Source: an uncultured Clostridia bacterium
Lineage (GTDB): Bacteria > Bacillota > Clostridia > Oscillospirales > Ruminococcaceae
Length of the DNA stretch: 57,774 nucleotides
Direction: 5' to 3'
NCBI GenBank assembly: GCA_944385905.1
Contig: CALWZA010000024.1
Coordinates: forward strand, 1-57,774
In this document: positions 8,492 through 17,774 of the stretch, piece after piece
Numbering within the stretch: position 1 is the first letter of the stretch
Layout: the number at the start of each line of letters is the position of its first letter
Program-made: the position numbers and the translations under genes
The notes under the pieces: model-generated
What the model was told of the DNA's origin: nothing
Seen by the model: only the letters and a program-made list of their open reading frames with translations
Database searches by the model: none

Positions 8492-9559
8492 TTATATACA
8501 AATCAATTTTTTATTGCAGCTTGTTAAATTAAGCGAATTTTCGTGTTTTATAACAATAAAATCCTCGATTCTGACTCCGAATTCGTCGGGAATGTAAATG
8601 CCCGGTTCGACTGTTACAACCATATTTTCCCTTAAAATTTCGTCTGAAGACGGAGACGCATTCGGTGCCTCATGAATTTCCATTCCGACGCCGTGTCCGA
8701 GCGAATGCCCGAAGTTTTCCCCGTAGCCGGCTGACGCGATAATATCCCTCGCGATTTTATCAAGCTGTTTCGCTTCCATTCCCGATTTAGCGCCATTAAG
8801 CGATTCCTCCTGAGCTTTCAGAACAATATTATAGATCTCGGTCATCTTTTCGCTCGGCGAGCCGACGCAGACCGTTCTGGTCATATCGCTGTGATATCCG
8901 TCAACCACAGCTCCGTAATCCATCAAAACAAACTCTCCGCCGCAAACCTTTTTATCCGACGGAACACCGTGCGGAAGCGACGTGTTTTTTCCGCTCAGGG
9001 CAATTGTATCAAACGACAGAGCCTCGGCTCCGTTTCTGAGCATATAAAAATCAAGAGTAAGCGCAATTTCTTTTTCTGTCACTCCTGGTTTGATAAAGTT
9101 CAAAACCTCGTCGAAAGCCTTTTCGGCGATGAGCTGAGCGGCTTTGATTTTTTCGATTTCATCCGCGGTTTTTATTATCCGCATATTTTTAATTACCGTG
9201 CTGAGCCGGTCATCTGAAATAATCTCAACATCCGCAAGCCTTTTTTTCATATCCGCAAGCTGTGATACGGTTACGGTGTCGCTTTCAATTGCGGCTGTTT
9301 TCGCCCCATGATTTTTCATAAGCTCTAAGAGCTGTTCATAAAGTCTTCCCTGCAAAATAACATCGCAGTCGGTTACAGTCTTCTGCGCCTTCTCGATATA
9401 TCTGAAATCAATGATTAAATATGCCGCATCTCTGAAAACCAAAAGTGTTCCTGCCGACGACTTCATGCCTGTAAAATAACGCCTGTTTATATCAGATGAA
9501 ATAACCGCGCAGTCAGCCCCGTCGGGAAGCGAGTTTTTAAGCTCATCTATTTTCCTCAT
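8492..9559 (-). CDS. Xaa-Pro aminopeptidase / M24 family metallopeptidase
   Basis: 355 residues in two domains: a creatinase-like N-terminal domain (VISSDINRRYFTGMKSSAGTL) and the pita-bread peptidase (AFDEVLNFIKPGVTEKEIALTLDFY onward). The dinuclear metal site residues are visible: D in VLMDYGAVVDGY, D in SDMTRTVCVG, H in GHSLGHGVGMEIHEAP, E in VTVEPGIYIP, and E in VRIEDFIVI. It removes N-terminal residues next to proline. The start ATG 9559 lies after GGAGGAG and overlaps the aroQ end by 17 bases, so the two genes are coupled. This Xaa-Pro peptidase followed by EF-P is a common pair. Confidence 0.94.
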   Translation of the reverse strand: MRKIDELKNSLPDGADCAVISSDINRRYFTGMKSSAGTLLVFRDAAYLIIDFRYIEKAQKTVTDCDVILQGRLYEQLLELMKNHGAKTAAIESDTVTVSQLADMKKRLADVEIISDDRLSTVIKNMRIIKTADEIEKIKAAQLIAEKAFDEVLNFIKPGVTEKEIALTLDFYMLRNGAEALSFDTIALSGKNTSLPHGVPSDKKVCGGEFVLMDYGAVVDGYHSDMTRTVCVGSPSEKMTEIYNIVLKAQEESLNGAKSGMEAKQLDKIARDIIASAGYGENFGHSLGHGVGMEIHEAPNASPSSDEILRENMVVTVEPGIYIPDEFGVRIEDFIVIKHENSLNLTSCNKKLICI

Positions 9560-10004
9560 TTGAAAACTCCTCCAAAAACGCCTCAAGAGCGAGAATATAG
9601 CTTGTTTTTCCGAACCCGCATATCTGGCCTTTGCATACGGGCGCGATTACTGATTTTGAACGAAACTCATCCCTTGCGTGGATATTGCTCATATGGACTT
9701 CGATTACCGGCGTTTTTACCGAGGCGATAGCGTCACGAATGGCGTAGCTGTAATGTGTATAGGCTCCGGCATTGATTATTATGCCGTCAAATTCAAGGCG
9801 AGCGTCATGAATAGCGTCTATGATTTCACCCTCGTGATTTGACTGAAAAACCTCACAGTCAAATCCCATCGCGTTTGCCGCCTCGACAATGCTTTCGTTT
9901 ATGCTTTCAAAATTCTCATAGCCGTACACTCCCGGCTCACGCTCTCCGAGCAAATTTAAATTAGGACCGTGTATGACGAGTATCTTTTTCTCCACTGAAA
10001 TCAA
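9543..10004 (-). CDS. aroQ: Type II 3-dehydroquinate dehydratase
   Basis: A 153-residue enzyme of the shikimate pathway converting 3-dehydroquinate to 3-dehydroshikimate in the cytoplasm. HGPNLNLLGEREPGVYG (with the lid-loop Arg and Tyr), FQSNHEGEIIDAIHDA, INAGAYTHYSYAIRDAI and EVHMSNIHARDEFR are the family motifs. It overlaps the peptidase gene and follows the endonuclease IV gene by seven bases, so it belongs to the same transcript. Confidence 0.96.
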   Translation of the reverse strand: MISVEKKILVIHGPNLNLLGEREPGVYGYENFESINESIVEAANAMGFDCEVFQSNHEGEIIDAIHDARLEFDGIIINAGAYTHYSYAIRDAIASVKTPVIEVHMSNIHARDEFRSKSVIAPVCKGQICGFGKTSYILALEAFLEEFSNEENR

Positions 10005-10011
10005 TCCTTTC

Positions 10012-10866
10012 TCACGGGTTTAAACTCATATAGTAATTTTTCATCGCAAGAGCGTCTGCGTCCTGTGTGCCGGCGCTTTCGCATATAATTACCGGTGAAA
10101 GCTGTTTTTTTGCCACAAGCTCAAGCATCGGCTCAAAAGGCGGTCCGAACGCTTCGTCTTCAAACGTCAGGTGCTTTTTCTCCCCGCCGTTTGTAGTATA
10201 CTCGATTTTTGAAAAATGCGAATGGAATATTTTCAGTCTTTCATGACCGAGCTTGTCCTCGATTTTTCTGAAAATTTCCTCAAACTGCTCCTTTGTGCTG
10301 ACCTGTCCGAGTGTCCGCGCGTTTAAATGTCCGAAATCTATACACGGGATAAATGTTTCATCGAGTCCGCAAAGCTCAATAACCTCATCGAGGTCGCCGA
10401 GCTGATTGAATTTTCCCATTGTTTCGGGACAGAAATGTATTTCACCGAAGCCTTTTTCAACTGCCTGAGTCCTTGCGCTCAAAAGAGTTTCCTTTGCGAG
10501 CTCCAAAGCTTCCTCCCTTGAAATTTTAGCGCACGAACCTGAATGAATGACTATTCTGTCGGCTCCGATTCTCAAAGCAGCTTCAGCGCTTTGGAGAATA
10601 TAGTTTATGCTGTTTTCACGCTTTTGAGGCTCTATACTCGACAGGGATATAAAATACGGGGCATGCAGAGAAAGCCTTATACTGTTTTCCAAACTTTTTT
10701 TCCTGAGCTTTTGCGCTGTTTCCTCGCTTATCTTTACTCCCTTTCCGCACTGATATTCATAAGCGTCAAGTCCCATTTCTCTGAGATATGCGGGTGCGTC
10801 AAGCGAGCTTTTATGCTTTTGGGAAAATGCGTCGGAATTGCCCGCAGGTCCGAAAAATGCTGCCAT
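10012..10866 (-). CDS. nfo: Deoxyribonuclease IV-type AP endonuclease
   Basis: 284 residues of the TIM-barrel AP endonuclease family 2, which cuts DNA 5' of abasic sites in base excision repair. Metal-ligand segments can be seen in order: SLHAPYFI, IVIHSG, CPETMGKFNQ, CIDFGHLNAR, FHSHFSKIEY and IICES. The closing residues are those of endonuclease IV rather than of a sugar isomerase. The stop codon region of yqeG and the first codon share base 10866, so translation is likely coupled. Confidence 0.9.
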   Translation of the reverse strand: MAAFFGPAGNSDAFSQKHKSSLDAPAYLREMGLDAYEYQCGKGVKISEETAQKLRKKSLENSIRLSLHAPYFISLSSIEPQKRENSINYILQSAEAALRIGADRIVIHSGSCAKISREEALELAKETLLSARTQAVEKGFGEIHFCPETMGKFNQLGDLDEVIELCGLDETFIPCIDFGHLNARTLGQVSTKEQFEEIFRKIEDKLGHERLKIFHSHFSKIEYTTNGGEKKHLTFEDEAFGPPFEPMLELVAKKQLSPVIICESAGTQDADALAMKNYYMSLNP

Positions 10867-11363
10867 TATTCCGCTCCTTTCCTTTTTCTTTTCGGCAAAA
10901 GCGGTTTTTCAATTGCTCTTTTTACTCGAAACCAAAAGCCGCTTTCATACTCTATCGGAAAAGTAAATATCGTTTTAACTCCTAAAAAATTAGCTCCCAG
11001 AATGTCAGTGAAAATCTGGTCGCCGACTATCCCGATATTTTTAAATGGTATTTCCAGTCTCTTCTGAGCCTGTTTAAAGCCTTTTGCAAGCGGCTTTCTT
11101 CCCTCCGGAACATAGTCAAGCCCGAGTATTTCCGCAAAAGGTTTTACCCTCTCGTCGTGATTATTTGAAACTATGATGAGCTTTACGCCGCTGCTTTTCA
11201 TAATGTCAATCCACTCTGTAATTCTTTTCGGCGGCGTTGGATTGTTGTGTGTTGTAAGCGTATTGTCAAGGTCGAGTATAAGTCCTTTTATATTCTCTTT
11301 TTCAAGAAATCTTGGGGTAATATCCGCAGCCGAATCAAACACAAACGTTGGCTTAAATATCAT
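10866..11363 (-). CDS. yqeG: YqeG family HAD-IIIA phosphatase
   Basis: 165 residues with HAD motif I LILDLDNTLTTHNN (nucleophile Asp), motif II in LIIVSNNHDE, and motif III/IV in KNIGIVGDQIFTDILGANFLG. The family is close to phosphatidylglycerophosphate phosphatases of the GEP4/YqeG type, which would place it in phospholipid synthesis; the substrate is not proved. GGAGGCAG precedes the start. It overlaps endonuclease IV by one base. Confidence 0.9.
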   Translation of the reverse strand: MIFKPTFVFDSAADITPRFLEKENIKGLILDLDNTLTTHNNPTPPKRITEWIDIMKSSGVKLIIVSNNHDERVKPFAEILGLDYVPEGRKPLAKGFKQAQKRLEIPFKNIGIVGDQIFTDILGANFLGVKTIFTFPIEYESGFWFRVKRAIEKPLLPKRKRKGAE

Positions 11364-11388
11364 ACTGCCTCCTTGCGGTGCTTTTTGA

Positions 11389-11422
11389 TAAAAACAAAAG
11401 CGAACAGTATTGACTGCTCGCT
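11389..11422 (-). terminator. Intrinsic terminator of rpsU
   Basis: The minus strand has AGCGAGCAGU / ACUGUUCGCU with a short loop followed by TTTGTTTTTATC. It separates rpsU from yqeG. Confidence 0.85.
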
Positions 11423-11479
11423 CTTACTTTTTTAATACTGATTATTCCGCATACGCGAATTAAAAGTATCAATCGCTGA

Positions 11480-11653
11480 TTAATACTTGCGCTTACGAGC
11501 AGCTTCGGATTTCTTCTTACGCTTTACCGAAGGCTTTTCGTAATGTTCTCTTTTACGGACTTCAGCAATAACTCCGTCCTTAGCGCATGATCTCTTAAAT
11601 CTCTTAAGAGCTGTTTCTAAGGTTTCGTTCTTGCCAACACGAATTTCTGCCAT
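11480..11653 (-). CDS. rpsU: 30S ribosomal protein S21
   Basis: A 57-residue basic protein: it begins [20 protein letters not shown], continues with [20 protein letters not shown] and ends in a Lys/Arg tail ([12 protein letters not shown]), all typical of bS21. The start has GGGAGGG seven bases upstream. It stands alone, with a consensus promoter before and a terminator after. Confidence 0.97.
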   Translation of the reverse strand: MAEIRVGKNETLETALKRFKRSCAKDGVIAEVRKREHYEKPSVKRKKKSEAARKRKY

Positions 11654-11719
11654 TATCTATTCCCTCCCTTTGCCCCTAAGGCAGAGGTTATATTTACATT
11701 ATACAATGCAACTTATATA

Positions 11720-11748
11720 AGTATAACTCATTACGCCCCGTTAGTCAA
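11720..11748 (-). promoter_or_regulatory. Sigma-A promoter of rpsU
   Basis: On the minus strand, TTGACT at 11743-11748, a spacer of exactly 17 bases and TATACT at 11720-11725, about 70 bases before the S21 start codon. Confidence 0.85.
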
Positions 11749-11793
11749 GTAGTATTTTTCATTTTGCCTAAAATATTATCAGAAAATTATTGG

Positions 11794-14199
11794 CTACTTC
11801 ACCACAAAATTGACAAGCTTGCCCGATACGACTATTTCCTTAACGATATTCGCTCCCTCAAGAGCCGCGGAAACTTTTTCATCGCTTTTTGCCGCAGAAA
11901 GCATTTCATCCTTGGAAGCGTCAGCGGATATATTAAGCTTTGACTTAAGCTTTCCGTTTATTTGAACAACAATTTCAACGGTGTCCTCAACGCAGAGCTT
12001 TTCGTCATAAGTTACCCATTTCTGCTGATTGAGCATGCCCTCGAATCCCAAAGCCTCGTACATTTCCTCGGTGATATGCGGAGCAAACGGATTGAGAAGA
12101 ATAATAAATGTTCTCAGCTCTTCTTTTGTAACGCTTCCCTTAGCAGCAAGCTCGTTAAGCAGGGTCATGAGAGCCGCAATTGCGGTATTAAACTTGAGAT
12201 TTTCAATATCCTCGGAAACCTTTTTAATTGTTTTATGAATCAGGCATTTAAACTCGTCACGGTATTGGTCGCCGTCGATAACGATATCCTGAAGTCCCCA
12301 AACTCTATCCAAAAATCTCTTGCAGCCCTTTATGCTTGAAGGACTCCACGGAGCTGTTTTTTCAAAATCTCCGATAAACATTTCATACAGTCTGAGCGTA
12401 TCCGCTCCGTAATCCCTGATGACATCGTCGGGATTGATAATGTTTCCCCTTGATTTTGACATTTTCTGTCCGTCCTCGCCGAGAATCATTCCGTGAGAAG
12501 TTCTTCTCATATACGGCTCATTTGTAGACACTACTCCGAGATCATGCAGGAACTTGTACCAGAAGCGTGAATAAAGCAGATGTAGAGTAGTATGCTCCAT
12601 TCCGCCGTTATACCAATCTACCGGCAGCCAATAGTCAAGCGCTTCCTTTGACGCAAGCTCATTTTGATTATGAGGATCGCAGTATCTCATAAAATACCAC
12701 GACGAGCCTGCCCACTGAGGCATTGTATCCGTTTCACGCTTTGCGGGGCCTCCGCAGTGCGGACAGGTTGTATTTATAAAGCTTTCAAGAGTCGAAAGCG
12801 GCGATTCTCCGTTATCGGTCGGCATATAGCTTTCTACCTCGGGCAGTTTGAGAGGAAGCTCGCTTTCGGGAAGAGGAACCCAGCCGCACTTTTCACAGTA
12901 CACCATCGGAATTGGCTCGCCCCAGTATCTCTGACGTGAAAATACCCAGTCACGAAGCTTATAGTTGACCTTTGGGGTTCCCTTGCCCGTTTGCTCAAGC
13001 CACTCTTTGATTTTAACTTTTGCGTCCTCGACAGAAAGTCCGTCCAAGAACCCGCTGTTTGTCATAATTCCGGTCGCGCAGTCGGTAAAGGCTTCCTTTG
13101 TTACGTCGCCGCCCTTTACGACCTCGACTATCGGAAGATTAAATTTCTGTGCAAACTCAAAGTCTCTTGTATCATGGGCAGGAACAGCCATAATCGCTCC
13201 TGTTCCGTATGTCATAAGAACATAGTCAGAAATAAATATCGGTATTTCCTTGCCGTTTACGGGATTGATTGCTCTGACTCCTTTAAGCTCTACTCCTGTT
13301 TTTTCCTTGGCGATTTCAGTCCTTTCAAAGTCTGACTTTCTCGCCGCTTTTTCCTGATAAGCCTTAATCTCATCGTTATTTTCAAGCTTGTCCGCCCATT
13401 TTTCAATCATCGGATGCTCAGGCGCGATAACCATATATGTCGCTCCGAAAAGTGTGTCGGGACGGGTCGTATATATTTTCAGCTTGTCTCCCGCTGTTGT
13501 GTCGAAATTTACTTCCGCTCCCGTTGAGCGTCCTATCCAGTTGACCTGGGTAGCTTTGATTTTGTCAAGATAATTTACGCTGTCAAGGTCGTCGAGAAGC
13601 CTTTGCGCGTACTCGGTTATTTTGAGCATCCACTGACTTTTTACTTTTCTTACTACTTCGCCTCCGCAGCGTTCGCATACTCCGCCGACAACCTCTTCGT
13701 TCGCGAGTACAACCTTACAGGATGTGCACCAGTTTACAGCCATTTCCTTTTTATAGGCAAGTCCTTTTTTGAACATCTGAATAAATATCCACTGAGTCCA
13801 TTTAAAGTAGTCAGGGTCGGTGGTATTGATTTCCCTTGACCAGTCAAAAGACAAGCCCAGAGATTTAAGCTGACCTTTAAAGCGCTCTACATTCTTTTTT
13901 GTAACTATCGCAGGATGAATTTTGTTTTTTATTGCGAAATTTTCGGTGGGCAGTCCGAATGCGTCCCATCCCATCGGGAAAAGTACGTTATAGCCCTGAA
14001 GTCTTCGTTTTCTCGCGACTATGTCCATTGCCGTATACGGGCGCGGGTGACCTATATGTAGTCCCTGTCCCGACGGGTACGGAAACTCGACCAATGCGTA
14101 ATACTTCGGCTTTGAGTAGTCATTTTCAGCCTTAAATGTATTGTTTTCATCCCATTTTTGCTGCCACTTTTTCTCTATTGCGCTGTAATCATATTTCAT
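11794..14199 (-). CDS. leuS: Leucyl-tRNA synthetase
   Basis: 801 residues, class I synthetase. The HIGH motif is HIGH at residues 48-51 ([19 protein letters not shown]) and KMSKS lies near residue 580 ([10 protein letters not shown]). The CP1 editing domain is present with the threonine-rich [19 protein letters not shown] and [19 protein letters not shown]. Zinc-like CxxC pairs lie near residues 160-180 and 430-500. No T-box leader is seen in the 45 bases upstream, where rsfS ends, so the gene is read as the last member of the smc-to-rsfS cluster. Confidence 0.97.
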   Translation of the reverse strand: MKYDYSAIEKKWQQKWDENNTFKAENDYSKPKYYALVEFPYPSGQGLHIGHPRPYTAMDIVARKRRLQGYNVLFPMGWDAFGLPTENFAIKNKIHPAIVTKKNVERFKGQLKSLGLSFDWSREINTTDPDYFKWTQWIFIQMFKKGLAYKKEMAVNWCTSCKVVLANEEVVGGVCERCGGEVVRKVKSQWMLKITEYAQRLLDDLDSVNYLDKIKATQVNWIGRSTGAEVNFDTTAGDKLKIYTTRPDTLFGATYMVIAPEHPMIEKWADKLENNDEIKAYQEKAARKSDFERTEIAKEKTGVELKGVRAINPVNGKEIPIFISDYVLMTYGTGAIMAVPAHDTRDFEFAQKFNLPIVEVVKGGDVTKEAFTDCATGIMTNSGFLDGLSVEDAKVKIKEWLEQTGKGTPKVNYKLRDWVFSRQRYWGEPIPMVYCEKCGWVPLPESELPLKLPEVESYMPTDNGESPLSTLESFINTTCPHCGGPAKRETDTMPQWAGSSWYFMRYCDPHNQNELASKEALDYWLPVDWYNGGMEHTTLHLLYSRFWYKFLHDLGVVSTNEPYMRRTSHGMILGEDGQKMSKSRGNIINPDDVIRDYGADTLRLYEMFIGDFEKTAPWSPSSIKGCKRFLDRVWGLQDIVIDGDQYRDEFKCLIHKTIKKVSEDIENLKFNTAIAALMTLLNELAAKGSVTKEELRTFIILLNPFAPHITEEMYEALGFEGMLNQQKWVTYDEKLCVEDTVEIVVQINGKLKSKLNISADASKDEMLSAAKSDEKVSAALEGANIVKEIVVSGKLVNFVVK

Positions 14200-14244
14200 A
14201 AAATCATTCCTTTAATGAGTCAGTATTAACAAACATCATTTATT

Positions 14245-14598
14245 TTACTCCAAAAGCTGTGCGATGTCAACCTGTTCGCCGTCAGCCCAAAGTCTTTCAA
14301 GAGAATACTGCTTTCTTGTTTCCTCCGTAAATATATGGACAATTATATCTCCGTAGTCAACCGCGAGCCAGCTTGAGCCGCTTCTTTTTTCGCTTTTAAG
14401 CGGCTTGATTCCCAGCTCGGCTAATTTTGCATCGACCTCTTCAGCCAATGCTCTTACATGAGTCGTTGAGGTTCCTGTCGCGATAACAAAATAATCCGCC
14501 ATTATGGTTAAATCCTTAATACCGATAACTTTAATGTCCTCAGCTTTTTTCGCGTCAAGCGCCTTTACTATTGTTTTCAGCGATTTGTTTTCTGTCAT
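14245..14598 (-). CDS. rsfS: Ribosome silencing factor RsfS
   Basis: 117 residues. KAEDIKVIGIKDLTIMADYFVIATGTSTTHVRALAEEV and WLAVDYGDIIVHIFTEETRKQYSLERLW (quoted in pieces of the family signature) identify RsfS, which binds L14 and blocks subunit joining under starvation. It follows yqeK and nadD in the conserved Firmicutes cluster, here with an LCP gene inserted between yqeK and rsfS. AGGGAGAGCGG precedes the start. Confidence 0.95.
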   Translation of the reverse strand: MTENKSLKTIVKALDAKKAEDIKVIGIKDLTIMADYFVIATGTSTTHVRALAEEVDAKLAELGIKPLKSEKRSGSSWLAVDYGDIIVHIFTEETRKQYSLERLWADGEQVDIAQLLE

Positions 14599-14612
14599 TT
14601 TCCGCTCTCCCT

Positions 14613-15653
14613 TTACTGTAAAATTTCATTCATGCCTTGGTTTGTATTATTATACCAATTTCCCGTATTCGCAAGCTCAACTATATTCAGCTCATCTGCC
14701 GGAACCTGAATATTTTCTCTGAAATACTCGTTTAAAAGGTCGGCTGTTTCCTGCTTGTGCACAGACCACACCGCCTGACTGCCGTTTTGATATCCCTCAC
14801 CCGGAAGAAGATGCATTGTAATATTCTCCTCCGTTGTGTCTTTCATAACCGAATAAAGCTCAATTATTCTTGATATAGACAAATCTGTCGAAAGCTCTCC
14901 GTAAACCGCCGGAAGCACCTTTACCGCAAGGCTAACTGCTCCGAGAGACTTTACTCTTCTGATTGCGGACGCAAGAAAAATCCTTTGTGCCATCACCCTT
15001 CCGATATCTCCGGATTTATATGACGATCGGTGGCGCACAAGCCACTCTGCCTGTTCTCCGCTGAGTATTGACTCCCCTGCCGGAATAATTTTGCTCGGGT
15101 CGTAAACTATTTCATACGGCATGTTTACAGGAATACCGCCGACTGCGTCCACTGCGTCCTTGAACGCCGAAAGATTTACTGCGATATAATTATCAATTTC
15201 CAAAGCGAACATTTCGTAAATTGTTTTTTCAAGCCTTTCAATCGGCTTTAAGCTCTCGTCTCCGAAGCTGTAAACCGAGTTGATTTTTCCGGTAGGCAAG
15301 TCGTCAGACACATAGCTGTCACGTGGGATCTGGAGGATATGCGCTGTTTTAGCCGTCTCGTCAACAGAAACTACCATTATAACGTCGGTCAGGCTCTCGC
15401 TTTCATCAAGACCGACTACAAGATAGTTTCTCAGCTTATCAATGTCCGATGATTCCTCGACACTTCTGCTTTCAGGCATAATAATCTCATCGGCTTCGTT
15501 TCCATCCGGGCTGTAAGTTTTCCCCTGTGCGCTCTGAGACGACTCAAATCTTTGATACATTCTCACTCCTGCCATTGATAAAGCTATTATCAAAATGACT
15601 ATTACAGAAAAAATAACATATGGATTTTTAACTCCCTTTGAACCCTTCAACAA
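14613..15653 (-). CDS. LytR-CpsA-Psr (LCP) family transferase
   Basis: 346 residues. A single membrane helix lies at about residues 11-28 (PYVIFSVIVILIIALSMAGV) and the rest is extracytoplasmic. The LCP core is clear: LVVGLDESESLTDVIMVVSVDE, LQIPRDSYV, KINSVYSFG, VNLSAFKDAVDAVGGIPVNM and WLVRHRSSYKSGDIGRVMAQR with the conserved catalytic Arg residues. LCP proteins attach teichoic acids or capsule chains to peptidoglycan. Being between yqeK and rsfS is common in Clostridia. Confidence 0.93.
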   Translation of the reverse strand: MLKGSKGVKNPYVIFSVIVILIIALSMAGVRMYQRFESSQSAQGKTYSPDGNEADEIIMPESRSVEESSDIDKLRNYLVVGLDESESLTDVIMVVSVDETAKTAHILQIPRDSYVSDDLPTGKINSVYSFGDESLKPIERLEKTIYEMFALEIDNYIAVNLSAFKDAVDAVGGIPVNMPYEIVYDPSKIIPAGESILSGEQAEWLVRHRSSYKSGDIGRVMAQRIFLASAIRRVKSLGAVSLAVKVLPAVYGELSTDLSISRIIELYSVMKDTTEENITMHLLPGEGYQNGSQAVWSVHKQETADLLNEYFRENIQVPADELNIVELANTGNWYNNTNQGMNEILQ

Positions 15654-15690
15654 CTTAAATTACCTCCGAAAAGGGTTCTGCGTCCTTTTA

Positions 15691-16272
15691 TTATTTTAAC
15701 TGCGTCTTTGCGAAACGGTTATAAGCTTCAAATGTGACTCTCGGTATCAGATAACCTTTTTTTACCGAGTCCTTAATCGAAAACCTTAACGCCTCAAACA
15801 TTCCCTTATCAAGGCTCTCATACGCATATTGTCTCATAAGTTCGACGTCTTTATACTCTCGCTCGGCGGAAATAAGGTCGGCAAGATAAATTACCTGCTC
15901 AAATTCAGACATATCAGGACTTGCGACCGTATGAAACCTTACCGCTCTGAGCATCTCTCGGTCGTCTATTGAAAGCGTGTTTTTCATATAAACTGCGCCT
16001 GCTATCCCATGCCAAAGCTTAAAACTAATTTTTTCCTCGGGGCACACGCTCATCTCGGATTTGTCCGCAAGCTCCTTTTGCTCCGATGCCGGAAGCTCTT
16101 TGCATATATCGTGCAAAAGTCCTGTCATGTAAGCCTTATTTTCATCAAGCCCGTAGTGTGCGGCAAGGCTTTTCGCGGCGTCTGCTACCCCGAGAGAGTG
16201 GATATATCTTTTTTCGGAAAGATTATTTTTTAAAAATGATTTATACTCGCTGATTTTTTCATCAAACGTCAT
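15691..16272 (-). CDS. yqeK: YqeK family HD-domain hydrolase (Ap4A hydrolase)
   Basis: 193 residues of an HD phosphohydrolase. Metal ligands are visible in SEKRYIHSLGVADAA (H), GLLHDICKELP (HD), KLWHGIAGAV (H), RFHTVASPDMSEFEQVIYLADLIS (H and D). The family splits Ap4A symmetrically to ADP. It overlaps nadD by 11 bases, as is usual for the nadD-yqeK pair. Confidence 0.94.
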   Translation of the reverse strand: MTFDEKISEYKSFLKNNLSEKRYIHSLGVADAAKSLAAHYGLDENKAYMTGLLHDICKELPASEQKELADKSEMSVCPEEKISFKLWHGIAGAVYMKNTLSIDDREMLRAVRFHTVASPDMSEFEQVIYLADLISAEREYKDVELMRQYAYESLDKGMFEALRFSIKDSVKKGYLIPRVTFEAYNRFAKTQLK

Positions 16273-16876
16273 TGTCTTTCACCTGATACAACTTATTTTC
16301 AACTATATATTTCCAAACGCTTTCAGGAAGATACCTGCTTATATCCCTGCCGCTTTGAACAAGCTCTCTTACTTGAGTTGAGGACACCTCAAACGGAATT
16401 ACTCCTATTATTTCAACCTTTCCTCCGAGCTTTCTGAGCTCCTCTGCGGCGGTTTCCATTTGCCCGATTTCGCCGTTTGCTCTCGGATAGCACGCAAGGG
16501 CGGCAAGAGATAAAATTTCTTCGTACTTATACCACTTTTTAAAATACAAAAGCATATCACAGCCCATGATAAAACACAGCTCGGCGTCAGGATAAAGCTC
16601 TTTAAAATGCCGAAGCGTGATAACGGAATAGCTTACCTCGTCCTTTGAAATCTCATAGTCGCTGACCTCGGCGCCGTCAATATTCATGACCGCGAGCCTG
16701 CACATTTCATAACGGTCTTTTTCATCAGCCATTTGGGCGTTTTGTTTATGCGGAGCTACCTTTGCGGGCATTATTATAAGTCTGTCGAGCGAAAGCCTGT
16801 CCTTTGCGTTTTTTATTACGTTTAGGTGACCGTTATGTATCGGATTAAAGCTTCCGCCGAAAATCCCGATTCTCAT
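16262..16876 (-). CDS. nadD: Nicotinate-nucleotide adenylyltransferase
   Basis: 204 residues. The nucleotidyltransferase motif GGSFNPIHNGHLNV lies at residues 6-19 and the ISSTxxR-type motif SSTQVREL near residue 181. It makes deamido-NAD in the cytoplasm. It starts two bases after yhbY ends and overlaps yqeK, so translation is coupled through the three genes. Confidence 0.96.
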   Translation of the reverse strand: MRIGIFGGSFNPIHNGHLNVIKNAKDRLSLDRLIIMPAKVAPHKQNAQMADEKDRYEMCRLAVMNIDGAEVSDYEISKDEVSYSVITLRHFKELYPDAELCFIMGCDMLLYFKKWYKYEEILSLAALACYPRANGEIGQMETAAEELRKLGGKVEIIGVIPFEVSSTQVRELVQSGRDISRYLPESVWKYIVENKLYQVKDNDV

Positions 16877-16877
16877 G

Positions 16878-17168
16878 CTACTTTAAAACTATAACCGGCT
16901 TTTCGGGATTTTGCTTATACAAAACCGCCTTTGAGCCTATAACCTGAACTACCTCGGCATTTATTTTTTCGGCGATTTCAGCCGCCGCTTCCTTTGCCGA
17001 ATAAAGCGAATTGTCCAAAACCTTTATTTTCATAAGCTCATGCACACGGAGATAGTCGTCTATCTGTGCCACCTGCGCGTCGTTTACGCCGCCTTTTCCA
17101 ACCTGAAAAACAGGCTCGAGCGAATTCGCAAGCCCTTTTAAATACGCTCTTTGCTTTGGTGTTATCAT
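16878..17168 (-). CDS. yhbY: YhbY-family (CRM domain) RNA-binding protein
   Basis: 96 residues forming a single CRM domain: TPKQRAYLKGLANSLEPVFQVGKGGVND at the start, with GKGG in the RNA-contacting loop, and ELMKIKVLDNSLYSAKEAA then VVQVIGSKAVLYK. The family associates with pre-50S particles. It lies between rdgB and nadD with almost no spacing. Confidence 0.94.
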   Translation of the reverse strand: MITPKQRAYLKGLANSLEPVFQVGKGGVNDAQVAQIDDYLRVHELMKIKVLDNSLYSAKEAAAEIAEKINAEVVQVIGSKAVLYKQNPEKPVIVLK

Positions 17169-17171
17169 TTG

Positions 17172-17765
17172 TTACAATCCTTTCTGTTTACTGCTTAAAA
17201 ATACCTCAAGCTTTTTAAGCGCGTTTCCACGATGGCTGATTTGATTTTTCTCATCTGAAGAAAGCTCTGACATACTTTTTTCCCCGACCATGAATACCGG
17301 GTCGTATCCGAACCCGTTTTCGCCTTTTGGCTCAAAGCCGATTTTTCCCTCGCAATTGCCTTTGAAAAACCTTTTTGTTCCGTCGCTTGAAATATAGCAC
17401 AACACACACACAAATCTCGCTGTTCTGTTTTCAGCGTCAACATCTTTCATGTTGTCTATCAAAAGAGAAACCCTCTGTGAATCGGAAAGCCCCTCGCCGC
17501 CGTAGCGAGCGGAATAAACTCCCGGCTGTCCTCCCAAAGCGTCGACCTCAAGTCCGCTGTCGTCGGCAATTACTTCGGCTTTTGTCAGGTCATATATCGC
17601 CTGCGCCTTAAGCTCGGCGTTTTGCTCAAAGGTTTCGCCTGTTTCCTCAACCTCGATATTTATTCCCGCTTCGCTTTGTGATATAACCTCATATCCCAGG
17701 GGCTCTAAAATCTGTCTTACCTCACGCAGTTTGTTTTTATTGTTTGTCGCTAATATTAACTTCAT
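17172..17765 (-). CDS. rdgB: XTP/dITP diphosphatase (RdgB/HAM1)
   Basis: About 197 residues. LILATNNKNKLREVRQIL is the substrate loop, ETGETFEQNAELKAQAIYD and VIADDSGLEVDALGGQPGVYSARY are the conserved middle blocks, and ENGFGYDPVFMV and HRGNALKKL close the active site. It cleans deaminated purine triphosphates from the pool. I chose ATG 17765, which lies five bases after AGGTGG; a GTG three codons upstream lies too close to the ftsY stop to have its own site. Confidence 0.95.
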   Translation of the reverse strand: MKLILATNNKNKLREVRQILEPLGYEVISQSEAGINIEVEETGETFEQNAELKAQAIYDLTKAEVIADDSGLEVDALGGQPGVYSARYGGEGLSDSQRVSLLIDNMKDVDAENRTARFVCVLCYISSDGTKRFFKGNCEGKIGFEPKGENGFGYDPVFMVGEKSMSELSSDEKNQISHRGNALKKLEVFLSSKQKGL

Positions 17766-17774
17766 GTGTGCCAC

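Noticed and set aside
14200-14244. T-box leader for leuS
   Set aside because: Only 45 bases lie between rsfS and leuS and they carry no T-box sequence or terminator.
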